Shown piece after piece: positions 27,476 to 35,766 of a stretch of 64,000 bases of DNA. The notes beneath the pieces are model-generated. The model had not been told where the DNA came from, did not search any database, and saw only the letters and a program-made list of their open reading frames with translations. Made by a program: the position numbers and the translations under genes. The stretch lies in the NCBI RefSeq assembly GCF_023101685.1, contig NZ_CP082164.1, forward strand, positions 1,674,001 to 1,738,000, given 5' to 3'. The stretch comes from Bradyrhizobium sp. 186 (GTDB lineage Bacteria; Pseudomonadota; Alphaproteobacteria; Rhizobiales; Xanthobacteraceae). Each line of letters begins with the position of its first letter. Position 1 is the stretch's first letter.

Positions 27476-28972
27476 ATGACGCTTGTTGCCGAGCATCTCA
27501 ACAAACACTACGGGCGCACTCACGCTGCGCGCGATGTGTCTTTGACGCTGCATACGGGAGCGGTTCATGCGGTTGTCGGCGAAAATGGTGCCGGCAAGTC
27601 GACAACGCTGCGCATGCTTGCCGGAGCCATATCCCCCGATAGTGGGACGATGAGGCTCGACGGGGCGCCCTACGCTCCCCAGTCTCTCGCCGAGGCGACG
27701 ACGCGCGGCGTCGCGCTCGTCCATCAAGAGATCACGATCAACCGCGCACTGGGCATCGCCGAAAACATCTTCATAGGCAATCTGCGCGGCTACGCGCGCC
27801 GCTTCGGCTTCATGAAGCGGAAGCAGATGGCAGATGCCGCCCAGGCAGTTCTCGATAGCATTGGCGTCAAGATATCTGTGTCGACCAACATCGACCGGCT
27901 CAATCTCGGTGAACTGAAATGCGTTGAGATCGCCCGCGCCATTTCTTCGTCCCCAAAGACTCTCCTGCTCGACGAATCGACGGCCTATCTCGATCATCGC
28001 GAGGTGGACGCCGTGCTCAATGTGCTCCGTAAGCTCAAATCTCAGGGCCTGACGATAGGTTTCGTCTCGCATCACCTCCAGGAAGTTCTAGCCGCCGCCG
28101 ACGATCTCACTATTCTCAAGGACGGACAATTCGTCGGCTCGTTCAAGGCGGCGGAAATGACGCCCAACGAAATTCATCGCCTGATGGTCGGGCGGGACTT
28201 TTCGCAAGGCACCTATCCCCCCCGTCCAGCTCGGCAATTGGACGACGTACCATACGCTCCAGTCACTCTTCGCGTTCGTGACATGGCGGTCGGCCGCGAA
28301 CTTAAGAGCGTTAGCGCCGAGGTCCGGCGCGGGGAAATACTCGGGCTTGCCGGCTTGAAGGGCGCCGGAGCTGAAGCATTGCTCGCAGGCATCGCCGGTG
28401 ACGAGCCCTTGAGCGGCGGCGCCATGCAGTTGGAGGGACAAGACTACCGGCCCAGGAATCAGAGAGCGGGATGGCAGCAGCGCATCGCGCATATGCCGGG
28501 AGATCGCGGCAATGAGGGCCTGATTACCGAATTCAGCGTCCTTGACAATTTGGTCATGGCGCGCCCGCCGGCTCGCGGGCCGCTCTTCGACAAGGTACGC
28601 GCGCGTTCATTGTCTGAAGCGTTGATCCGGCGGATCGGAATCCGCGCGGAAAGTCCTGACGCCCAGTGCCGCTCGCTGTCAGGCGGAAATATGCAGAAGG
28701 TGTTGTTAGGCAAATGCTTGGCGATCGGTCCGCAACTGCTCCTATTGAACAACCCTACGCGCGGTGTCGATGTGGGCGCCCGCGTCGATATTTATCGGCT
28801 CATCCGCCAGAAGGCAGCGGACGGCCTCTCGATCATTTTGTCGTCGGAAGACATGCCGGAACTGATCGGCATGGCGGACCGTCTCATCGTTCTGCGGCAG
28901 GGTGTGATCGCTTACGAATTCCGCTCGATGGCTAATGTCGAAGAGCACGAAGTGGTGAGGTATATGACGTGA
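27476..28972 (+). CDS. Sugar ABC transporter ATP-binding protein, two-domain (RbsA-like)
   Basis: A 498-residue protein with two nucleotide-binding domains. NBD1 has Walker A GENGAGKST and Walker B LLLDEST but a poor signature (LNLGELKCVEIARA). NBD2 has no Walker A lysine (GLKGAGAEAL), a good signature (LSGGNMQKVLLGK), and Asn-Asn in place of the Walker B Asp-Glu (LLLNNPTRGVDVGA). The degenerate NBD2 P-loop is common in the family; the NN change is not. Four-base overlap with the permease gene indicates one operon. Confidence 0.9.
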   Translation: MTLVAEHLNKHYGRTHAARDVSLTLHTGAVHAVVGENGAGKSTTLRMLAGAISPDSGTMRLDGAPYAPQSLAEATTRGVALVHQEITINRALGIAENIFIGNLRGYARRFGFMKRKQMADAAQAVLDSIGVKISVSTNIDRLNLGELKCVEIARAISSSPKTLLLDESTAYLDHREVDAVLNVLRKLKSQGLTIGFVSHHLQEVLAAADDLTILKDGQFVGSFKAAEMTPNEIHRLMVGRDFSQGTYPPRPARQLDDVPYAPVTLRVRDMAVGRELKSVSAEVRRGEILGLAGLKGAGAEALLAGIAGDEPLSGGAMQLEGQDYRPRNQRAGWQQRIAHMPGDRGNEGLITEFSVLDNLVMARPPARGPLFDKVRARSLSEALIRRIGIRAESPDAQCRSLSGGNMQKVLLGKCLAIGPQLLLLNNPTRGVDVGARVDIYRLIRQKAADGLSIILSSEDMPELIGMADRLIVLRQGVIAYEFRSMANVEEHEVVRYMT

Positions 28973-29991
28973 AGCACGATGTCGAACCAATCAAGATCGG
29001 CGAAGCGATTGGCGCAAGCACTTCAGACGATGCACCCGCCCGCGCCGCCAGAAGCATCGTGCTGGTCGACCTGCTGCGGCGCTCGTTTCCGTTCCTGTTT
29101 CTCGTCGTGCTGATCGCAGTGTTCTCGGCGTTTTCTTCCCGATTTCTTTCGTTCGACAATCTGATGACGGTGCTCGAACAGGGCACCGTTCTGCTTGTCG
29201 CCTCGCTTGGCATGACCTTCATCATCATGGCTGGGTCGATCGATATTTCGGTCGGGTCGATCGTCGGGATTGCGGCGCTGGTCGCAGCGGTGACCGCAGG
29301 CAAGCTTGGTGTCTGGGCCATCGTTCCAGCCGTCATGATCGGTGCCGCGTGTGGGACGGTCAACGGCTTGCTGCTGGCGCTAGGGAAGGTTCCATCGTTT
29401 ATCGCGACGATGGGTACGATGGTCGTCTATCGCGGATTCGTACTGCTTTTTACCCGTGGCGCGCCAGTCTCGATCGAAGATGACGGGTTCATGGCAAGCT
29501 ATTCCGGCTATTCCATGGGCATTTCGCATGCGGTGATCGTCGGTCTCGCCCTGGCGCTCGTGGCCTGGGTTATCATCAACTATACAGTTTTCGGCCGTGA
29601 AGTTCGCGCTATCGGTGGCGGCGAGCGCGTCTCGATCCTCACGGGGATCGCGGTCACGCGCGTCAAGATTTACATGTATGTCCTGCTCGGTGCGCTGTGC
29701 GGTATTGCCGGCCTGCTCCAGGGCGCGCGTACAATGGCTGCTTCCGCCCAGCTTGGAGCGGGGCTCGAACTTGACGTTATCGCCGCCGTCGTCGTCGGCG
29801 GTACGCCGCTGACCGGTGGCCTCGGCAGCATTGTGAACACCATGCTCGGGGTACTGATCATCACCCTGTTGTCGAACGGCATGAACATGACGGGCGTCGA
29901 CCCCTATTTGCAGAGCATCATCAAGGGCATCGTGCTGATCTGTGCGGTCTTCATCACGATCGATCGCAAGAAGATCGGAATAATCAAGTGA
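28969..29991 (+). CDS. Sugar ABC transporter permease (RbsC-like)
   Basis: A 340-residue inner-membrane protein of the BPD_transp_2 family with about eight to ten hydrophobic helices and a hydrophilic N-terminal extension of about 40 residues. Conserved segments IDISVGSIVGIAAL, GKVPSFIATMGTM and GGTPLTGGLGSI match ribose-type permeases. GTG start overlaps the ATPase stop (GTGA). Forms the channel of the importer encoded at 26327-29991. Confidence 0.92.
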   Translation: MKHDVEPIKIGEAIGASTSDDAPARAARSIVLVDLLRRSFPFLFLVVLIAVFSAFSSRFLSFDNLMTVLEQGTVLLVASLGMTFIIMAGSIDISVGSIVGIAALVAAVTAGKLGVWAIVPAVMIGAACGTVNGLLLALGKVPSFIATMGTMVVYRGFVLLFTRGAPVSIEDDGFMASYSGYSMGISHAVIVGLALALVAWVIINYTVFGREVRAIGGGERVSILTGIAVTRVKIYMYVLLGALCGIAGLLQGARTMAASAQLGAGLELDVIAAVVVGGTPLTGGLGSIVNTMLGVLIITLLSNGMNMTGVDPYLQSIIKGIVLICAVFITIDRKKIGIIK

Positions 29992-30035
29992 CACCCGTCA
30001 ATCCCGCGCGCATGGCGCTGTGAGAGGAGGCGCCG

Positions 30036-31559
30036 ATGGCCCAACCGCATCAAGTTCTAAGACTTCATCCCGACGACAATATCGCGATCGCGCGGGCAAG
30101 AATCGCCGCAGGCACGCCTCTCGACGATACCAACACCATGGCAGCCGAGGAGATACCTGCGGCTCACAAGGTCGCTTTGACTGCGATCGCGAGAGGCGAG
30201 CACGTACGCCGCTATGGCCAGATTATTGGCTTTGCGACTGCTGACATTGCGCCGGGTCAGCACGTTCACGTCCAAAATCTCGCGATGGCCAGCTTCGAAC
30301 GAGACTATGCCTATGGGCAGGGGGCCGTCGCGGTAGCGCCATCTTCCGAAGCATTGACTTTTATGGGCATTAGGCGCGCGGACGGCCGAGTTGCTACTCG
30401 GAACTACATCGCCGTCATCAGTACGGTGAACTGCTCGGCAACGGTAGCCAAGAAAGTTGTCCAGCATTTCAACAGCTCGTCGATCTTGCGCGACTATCCC
30501 AACATCGATGGCATCGTGCCCCTTACGCACGGCTTCGGCTGCTGCATCGACCACCATGGTGAAGGCCTGCAGCAATTACGCCGCACGCTGGCCGGTTTCA
30601 TGACCCACCCGAACTTCGCCGGCGTTGTGCTGGTTGGACTTGGATGCGAGGCAAACCAGCTCAAGCCGCTCTTCGCATCGGAGGGAGTCGAGCCGGGCGT
30701 TAGCCTCGTTCCTCTGGTGATGCAAGAACTCGGTGGTACTCAGAAAACGATCGATGCAGCGATTGCCGCAGTCTGCGCAATGCTGCCTGGTGCCAATGCG
30801 GTTAAGCGCGAGCCCCTTCCACTATCGCACCTGAAGGTCGCCCTGCAGTGCGGCGGATCCGACGGCTATTCCGGCATCACCGCGAACCCAGCACTCGGCG
30901 TTGCCGTGGACAAGCTGGTCGCACATGGTGGGACCGCAATCCTGACTGAAACACCAGAGATCTATGGTGCGGAGCATCTTTTGACGCGGCGGGCTATCAG
31001 TCGGTCGGTGGGCGAGAAGATCGTCGAGCGGATCCATTGGTGGGAGGCCTATGCTGAGCGGGAACGCGGCAGCATCGACAACAACCCAACGCCCGGCAAT
31101 AAGGCTGGCGGTCTGACGACGATCCTCGAAAAATCGCTTGGAGCCGTCGCGAAGAGCGGTACGACACCGCTGATGGAAGTATATCGCTATGCTGAGCCCG
31201 CGACTACGGCTGGCTTGGTCTTCATGGACGCGCCCGGATATGATCCGATGGGCACGACTGGGCAAATTGCCAGCGGCGCCAACATTATCGCCTTCACCAC
31301 GGGACGAGGATCCTGTTTCGGCGGAAAGCCTGCGCCGTCCATTAAGATCGCGACGAACACGCCGATGTATGACCGAATGCGCGACGATATGGACATCAAC
31401 TGCGGTTCGATCATGGATGGGAACGCCACAGTTGAAGAGAAAGGTCAGGAGATATTCGAGACGATCGTCCGTGTAGCATCAGGCGAGCAGAGCAGGAGCG
31501 AATCGATTGGCGTCGGCGACGAGGAATTCGTTCCGTGGATGATCGGTGCACAGATGTAA
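30036..31559 (+). CDS. UxaA-family (altronate/galactarate dehydratase-type) hydratase
   Basis: A 507-residue protein combining an N-terminal SAF domain (about 10-95) and the C-terminal UxaA catalytic domain, as in altronate and galactarate dehydratases. Conserved Cys/His segments include LTHGFGCCIDHHGEG, GLGCEANQ, LQCGGSDGYSGITANPALG and TTGRGSCFGGKPAPSIKIATN. These enzymes dehydrate aldonates or aldarates to 2-keto-3-deoxy acids. It lies 44 bases after the permease gene with AGGAGG, so substrate uptake and first catabolic step are probably coupled. Confidence 0.9.
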   Translation: MAQPHQVLRLHPDDNIAIARARIAAGTPLDDTNTMAAEEIPAAHKVALTAIARGEHVRRYGQIIGFATADIAPGQHVHVQNLAMASFERDYAYGQGAVAVAPSSEALTFMGIRRADGRVATRNYIAVISTVNCSATVAKKVVQHFNSSSILRDYPNIDGIVPLTHGFGCCIDHHGEGLQQLRRTLAGFMTHPNFAGVVLVGLGCEANQLKPLFASEGVEPGVSLVPLVMQELGGTQKTIDAAIAAVCAMLPGANAVKREPLPLSHLKVALQCGGSDGYSGITANPALGVAVDKLVAHGGTAILTETPEIYGAEHLLTRRAISRSVGEKIVERIHWWEAYAERERGSIDNNPTPGNKAGGLTTILEKSLGAVAKSGTTPLMEVYRYAEPATTAGLVFMDAPGYDPMGTTGQIASGANIIAFTTGRGSCFGGKPAPSIKIATNTPMYDRMRDDMDINCGSIMDGNATVEEKGQEIFETIVRVASGEQSRSESIGVGDEEFVPWMIGAQM

Positions 31560-31814
31560 CGCGATCTCATGCGGGTAACGCTTTGACATCGAGCGGTAGT
31601 TGGGGACGACGAGGGTTAGCGGCAGCACGATGGCCGGAAGTACCCGGCGAGGGGCCGGCCGGAAACGGCGCTATGGGCGTTGATTTGTTTGGCCGGTTGC
31701 GTTCTGGCGTCACCGTAGAACGTCATGACGCCGGCCATCCGAAATCCGATTCGAGCAAAGCGAGGCGACCGTCAGTCGGAGACGATCGCACGCTGAGTAC
31801 CAAGGAAATACCGA

Positions 31815-32552
31815 ATGTTTGACCTCAAGGGAAAAGTTGTCGCGATTACGGGCGCGTCCAGCGGAATTGGCGAGGCCGCCGCAAGGCTGTTAGCCACAGC
31901 AGGAGCCAAAGTCGTCCTCGGTGCGCGGCGGACAGACCGGCTCGAAGCTATTGTCGCCCATATTCGACGCGAGGGCGGAGACGCAGACTTCCTTACAATC
32001 GATGTCAGCAAGCGTAAGGACCTTGAACGGCTCGTGAAGAAGGCCGGGGATCGCTTCGGACGTCTTGACGTTTTGATCGGAAATGCCGGCTTGATGCCAT
32101 TATCTCCTCTCGATCAATTGAAGGTCGATGAATGGGAACGGATGATCGATGTCAACATCAAGGGTGTGCTCTATGGGATCGCCGCAGCGTTGCCGATATT
32201 TCGCAAACAGGGGTCTGGTCATTTCATCAATATCTCGTCCGTGGCCGGCCACCGGGTCAGTCCGAATGGGGCAGTTTACGCCGGGACTAAATTTGCCGTG
32301 CGCGCCATTTCCGAAGGCTTACGGCAGGAAGTGGGTAATAAAGTCAGGGTTACAGTGATTTCACCCGGCGCGGTCGAGTCTGAATTGTCATCGACGATAT
32401 CCGACCCGGACGTCAAACAGCAAATTGACGATTATCGAAAGATGGCCATTCCCGCAGAAGCGATTGCTTCAGCAATGGCTTATGCCATCGGACAGCCGAC
32501 CAACGTGGACGTCAACGAAATCCTCATTCGGCCGACGGCGCAACCCACCTAG
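31815..32552 (+). CDS. Short-chain dehydrogenase/reductase
   Basis: A 245-residue classical SDR: NAD(P)-binding [15 protein letters not shown]-like GNAG, catalytic Ser in NISSVAGH and the YAGTK motif (Tyr and Lys present). AAGGAA precedes the ATG. It stands alone between the UxaA-type gene and the IS3 element; IS insertion may have cut it off from former neighbours. Substrate unknown. Confidence 0.9.
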   Translation: MFDLKGKVVAITGASSGIGEAAARLLATAGAKVVLGARRTDRLEAIVAHIRREGGDADFLTIDVSKRKDLERLVKKAGDRFGRLDVLIGNAGLMPLSPLDQLKVDEWERMIDVNIKGVLYGIAAALPIFRKQGSGHFINISSVAGHRVSPNGAVYAGTKFAVRAISEGLRQEVGNKVRVTVISPGAVESELSSTISDPDVKQQIDDYRKMAIPAEAIASAMAYAIGQPTNVDVNEILIRPTAQPT

Positions 32553-32657
32553 CGTCTTAGGCGGCCCGAGGGTTTGGATGACCTCGTTGTGAAATTAGAG
32601 CTGGCCCCGGTTGTCTGAACAGAATCTCCGCGTCGATAGGTGGAGCTTCTGCCGGGG

Positions 32658-33485
32658 TTAGGCCGCCGCGCGGAGCGGAGGAAGATCGAAGTAGGCTTGA
32701 TCCGGGGTGCGGTCGTCAAGGCTCGAATGTGGTCGTTGTCCGTTGTAAAAGTCGAGATACCGGCCAATCGAATGTCGCGCCTCACTGACGGTTTCGTAGG
32801 CTCGCAGATAGACCTCCTCGTATTTGACGCTTTTCCACAGTCTCTCAACGAACACGTTGTCGCGCCAGGCTCCTTTGCCATCCATGCTGATGGCGATGCC
32901 GTTGTCGGCGAGAACGCCGGTGAAGGCCGCACCAGTGAACTGCGAGCCTTGGTCGGTGTTGAAGATGTCCGGCCTGCCGTGACGCGCGAGAGCATCCTCC
33001 AGCGTCTCGACGCAGAAGGCCGCCTCCATCGTGATCGACAGCCGCCACGACAGGACACGACGTGTCGCCCAGTCCAGCACCACGGTGAGATAGACGAAGC
33101 CCTGCGCCATTGGAATGTAGGTGATGTCCATCGCCCAGACCTGGTTCGGCCGCGTGATCTCGATGCCGCGCAGCAGATACGGATAGATCTTGTGGCCGGG
33201 TTCGGGCTTCGTGGTGCGCGGACGGCGATAGAGCGCTTCTATCCCCATCCGCCGCATGAGCGTCTTCACATGCCGGCGGCCGATCTTGCACCCTTGCAAA
33301 GCCAACAGGCCTCGCAACATACGCGAACCGGCGAAGGGATACTCCAGGTGCAGCCGATCGAGCTGCCGCATGATCTCGAGGTCGGCAGAAGAAACCGGCC
33401 GCGGCAGATAGTAGACGCTGCCGCGGCTGACCTTCAAAATCTCTGCTTGCTTGGTGATCGACAGATCGTGCTTACGGTCGATCAT
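32658..33485 (-). CDS. IS3-family transposase, catalytic part (orfB)
   Basis: 275 residues with the rve-type DDE domain: Asp in WAMDITYIP, Asp in FNTDQGSQFT and Glu in FVERLWKSVKYEE. It lies in the -1 frame relative to orfA and overlaps its stop by four bases (ATGA). Normally made as an OrfAB fusion by frameshifting at 33527-33533. Confidence 0.9.
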   Translation of the reverse strand: MIDRKHDLSITKQAEILKVSRGSVYYLPRPVSSADLEIMRQLDRLHLEYPFAGSRMLRGLLALQGCKIGRRHVKTLMRRMGIEALYRRPRTTKPEPGHKIYPYLLRGIEITRPNQVWAMDITYIPMAQGFVYLTVVLDWATRRVLSWRLSITMEAAFCVETLEDALARHGRPDIFNTDQGSQFTGAAFTGVLADNGIAISMDGKGAWRDNVFVERLWKSVKYEEVYLRAYETVSEARHSIGRYLDFYNGQRPHSSLDDRTPDQAYFDLPPLRAAA

Positions 33486-33790
33486 CGCTTTGCGCTCAGC
33501 AATCCCGCCTTGGTGAGCGCGCCTTCTAAAAAATCGTTCTCCAGCGTCAGCTCCCCGATCTTGGCGTGCAGCGACTTCACGTCGATCGCAGGCGCGGACG
33601 GCGCCGTGTTCCCCGATCCGAAAACTCCGGAAGCACCGCCCTCCAACTGGGCCTTCCAGGCCGTAATCTGATTGGGGTGGACATCAAAGTGTTCGGCCAG
33701 TTGGGCTATCGTCCGGTCGCCCTTGACGGCGGCAAGCGCCACCTTCGCCTTGAAAGCCGGTGTGTGGTTCCGGCGCGGTCGTTTGCTCAT
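33482..33790 (-). CDS. IS3-family transposase OrfA
   Basis: 102 residues: helix-turn-helix of the HTH_8-type family (HTPAFKAKVALAAVKGDRT..., FDVHPNQITAWK) and a C-terminal helical segment. Contains the T-TTT-TTA slippery sequence near its end, from which the -1 frame continues into orfB. Confidence 0.9.
   Translation of the reverse strand: MSKRPRRNHTPAFKAKVALAAVKGDRTIAQLAEHFDVHPNQITAWKAQLEGGASGVFGSGNTAPSAPAIDVKSLHAKIGELTLENDFLEGALTKAGLLSAKR
33527..33533 (-). other. Slippery heptamer for -1 frameshifting
   Basis: Read on the minus strand, T TTT TTA falls in the orfA frame as GAT TTT TTA, and the -1 frame is open from there into orfB. This is the classical X XXY YYZ pattern of IS3-family frameshifting. 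Confidence 0.7.
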
Positions 33791-33933
33791 GGTCTCTCCT
33801 GCTCGCGGCGATTATCGCCGTTGTCAGGCAGAAATTCCACTTATCGACCTGTTCAAATTTGCGGAGCCGGCTCTATTCGAGGCCAAGCCGCTCCAGCAAA
33901 CGACGCGCCCGTTCATTGCTCTCGATCTGATAA

Positions 33934-33947
33934 TCTGGTATGCCAGA
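33934..33947. promoter_or_regulatory. Candidate GntR operator 1
   Basis: TCTGGTATGCCAGA, an imperfect palindrome of the form CTGG-N4-CCAG, ends three bases before the GntR start codon. Its position over the translation start would suit autorepression. The same arms recur at 34639 and 34680. Confidence 0.55.
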
Positions 33948-33950
33948 TTT

Positions 33951-34598
33951 ATGGACCAAACTGTAGATCTGAGCGCTCAAGCGGAGAAGACGATCCGCGA
34001 AGGTATCATCCGTGGGACATTCGGATTCGGCGAGAAGCTATCCGATCGCGTGCTCGCGTCGTCTCTAGGGATTAGCCGAACTCCGGTGCGAGAAGCTCTT
34101 GCCAGTCTCGCGCGGGAAGGACTGGTGGTGATCCGCCCCCAGAGTGGGACGTTCGTTATGGTCTTGGACGAGGAGTCCGTGCACGCCTTGTGTGAGATGC
34201 GCACGATTCTTGAGCTAGGCGCCCTTCGCATTCTTACGGATCATCCCGAGCGGCTCGCCAGTGCAGTTTCGAAACAGATTGCTGGTGGCGCGTTAGCAGT
34301 TGAGGCGAAGGACGTCGAAGAGGCCGAGCGAATGGACTCGGCGTTCCACCAGGCGTTTGTGCACGCAGCGGAAAACCCTCTCCTGGCCCAAGCATATCAA
34401 ATCATCACGCATAAGCTCGATGCCATTCGCCATCGGTTACCTCCCGACCTTGAGCGGATGCGCAGAGCGGTGGAGCAGCATCGGCGGATAGTCGATTTGA
34501 CGGTAACGGGCCGCATCGCTGAGGCGAATGAAGAGCTCACCTCGCACTTGAAGATCGTCCAGCAACTTGCCATGCGCATCGTCCGTCCGCTGAAGTGA
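33951..34598 (+). CDS. GntR-family (FCD/FadR-type) regulator
   Basis: A 215-residue GntR protein: winged helix (about 8-75, with LSDRVLASSLGISRTPVREA) and an all-helical FCD ligand-binding domain. The ATG at 33951 matches the usual N terminus; no good Shine-Dalgarno sequence precedes it, because an operator-like palindrome occupies that place. Three CTGG-N4-CCAG palindromes surround the gene, two of them before the thioredoxin reductase gene that follows. It is the likely local regulator of the 34.7-44.3 kb cluster. Confidence 0.88.
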   Translation: MDQTVDLSAQAEKTIREGIIRGTFGFGEKLSDRVLASSLGISRTPVREALASLAREGLVVIRPQSGTFVMVLDEESVHALCEMRTILELGALRILTDHPERLASAVSKQIAGGALAVEAKDVEEAERMDSAFHQAFVHAAENPLLAQAYQIITHKLDAIRHRLPPDLERMRRAVEQHRRIVDLTVTGRIAEANEELTSHLKIVQQLAMRIVRPLK

Positions 34599-34638
34599 TG
34601 GCAAACCGAGGCCCTCGCAATCGAGGCGTTGGCTAAAT

Positions 34639-34650
34639 CTGGAATACCAG
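34639..34650. promoter_or_regulatory. Candidate GntR operator 2
   Basis: CTGGAATACCAG, centre 41 bases (about four helical turns) before the next palindrome, in the intergenic region before the thioredoxin reductase gene. Confidence 0.55.
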
Positions 34651-34676
34651 TTGACGCCGAATATCGTATTTGCCAT

Positions 34677-34694
34677 AAACTGGAATTCCAGTTT
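34677..34694. promoter_or_regulatory. Candidate GntR operator 3
   Basis: AAACTGGAATTCCAGTTT is a perfect 18-base palindrome 14 bases before the thioredoxin reductase GTG. Same CTGG-N4-CCAG arms as the other two sites. Confidence 0.6.
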
Positions 34695-34708
34695 GGTGAG
34701 GTATTCGC

Positions 34709-35701
34709 GTGACCAGATTCGAAACGAAGGTCCTGATCATCGGTGCGGGGCCTGCCGGCTATACGGCCGCGATTTACGCGGCTCGGGCAAATCTCAAGCC
34801 CGTGCTGGTCACAGGGATACAGCCAGGCGGCCAGCTCACCACGACAACGGGTGTTGAGAATTTTCCCGGGTTTGCCGAGGCAGTCCAAGGGCCGGAGCTC
34901 ATGGATCAAATGCGGCAGCAGGCCGAGCATGTGGGCACGGGCATCATCTACGACACCATCACTTCGGTCGACCTTTCGCGGGATCCAATCGTCGCCCAAG
35001 GCGACTCCGGCGATGTTTATCTGGCGGACACTCTGATCATCGCGACGGGCGCCCAGGCAAAATGGCTCGGTCGTCCCGGCGAAGCCGACTATTCGGGCTA
35101 CGGCATCTCGGCTTGCGCTGTTTGCGATGGATTCTTCTATCGCGACAAAGAGGTCGTCGTCATAGGAGGCGGCAACATGGCCGTCGAAGAGGCTCTCTAT
35201 CTGACCAACCACGCTTCCAAGGTAACGCTGGTTCATCGGCGCGACAGCCTCCGCGCCGAGCCGATCATGCAGGGTCGTCTCTTCGCCCACTCGAAGATCA
35301 ATGTGATGTGGAATACCGAGATCGTCGCTTTCCTCGGAAAAGATCAGCCATCGCCCCGCCTGACCGGACTCCAGCTGCGCGACAGAACAACGGGAACTGA
35401 ATCTGTGATCGCGGTCGACGGCGCGTTCGTGGCCATCGGTCATGACCCCGCGACGGCGCTCTTTCGAGGCCAGTTGGACATGACTGATGACGGCTACATC
35501 AAGGTTGCTCCGTGGTCGACGGCGACGTCGCGCAAGAACGTCTGGTCGGCGGGTGATGTGAGCGACGACCGTTACAAGCAGGCTGTCGTCACAGCTGGCA
35601 TGGGCTGCATGGCGGCGCTCGAAGCAGAAAAATATCTAGCCGATCGCGCGTCACCCGCCGCGAACCGACCGCCCGTTGGAATCTCCCGGCCGGCGGCCTA
35701 G
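34709..35701 (+). CDS. trxB: Thioredoxin reductase
   Basis: A 330-residue FAD/NADPH flavoprotein of the low-molecular-weight thioredoxin reductase type. FAD motif IGAGPAGYTAAIYAARA, redox-active CAVC (Cys136, Cys139), NADPH motif IGGGNMAVEEALYL and the C-terminal FAD segment SAGDVSDDRYKQAVVTAGMGC are all present. GTG start. Because a thioredoxin-domain protein and a CGSC protein follow in the same cluster, this is probably a pathway-specific copy and not the housekeeping enzyme. It would feed NADPH electrons into that system. Confidence 0.93.
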   Translation: MTRFETKVLIIGAGPAGYTAAIYAARANLKPVLVTGIQPGGQLTTTTGVENFPGFAEAVQGPELMDQMRQQAEHVGTGIIYDTITSVDLSRDPIVAQGDSGDVYLADTLIIATGAQAKWLGRPGEADYSGYGISACAVCDGFFYRDKEVVVIGGGNMAVEEALYLTNHASKVTLVHRRDSLRAEPIMQGRLFAHSKINVMWNTEIVAFLGKDQPSPRLTGLQLRDRTTGTESVIAVDGAFVAIGHDPATALFRGQLDMTDDGYIKVAPWSTATSRKNVWSAGDVSDDRYKQAVVTAGMGCMAALEAEKYLADRASPAANRPPVGISRPAA

Positions 35702-35766
35702 CCAGGAGACGCTTTCCTTCATCGTTAATCCGGCATTCCGTGCAAGCCCCCCAAGAGAAAGCTCAG

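Larger units (their letters stand above)
32616..33855. mobile_element. IS3-family insertion sequence
   Basis: About 1.24 kb with overlapping orfA and orfB on the minus strand. Inverted repeats TCGATAGGTGGAGCTTCTGCC (32633-32653) and its partner at 33827-33847 match at 18 of 21 bases; TGAACAG at 32616 and CTGTTCA ending at 33855 are the proposed outer tips. I found no clear target duplication, so ends are approximate. It lies 95 bases before the GntR start. Confidence 0.75.

Noticed and set aside
32640..33671. 343-codon frame antisense to the IS3 transposase
   Set aside because: Shadow of orfA/orfB; no features of its own.
34397..35443. 348-codon frame antisense to trxB (and a similar one at 51031-52077 antisense to the molybdoenzyme)
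   Set aside because: Both are complements of clear enzyme genes and lack protein-like features.
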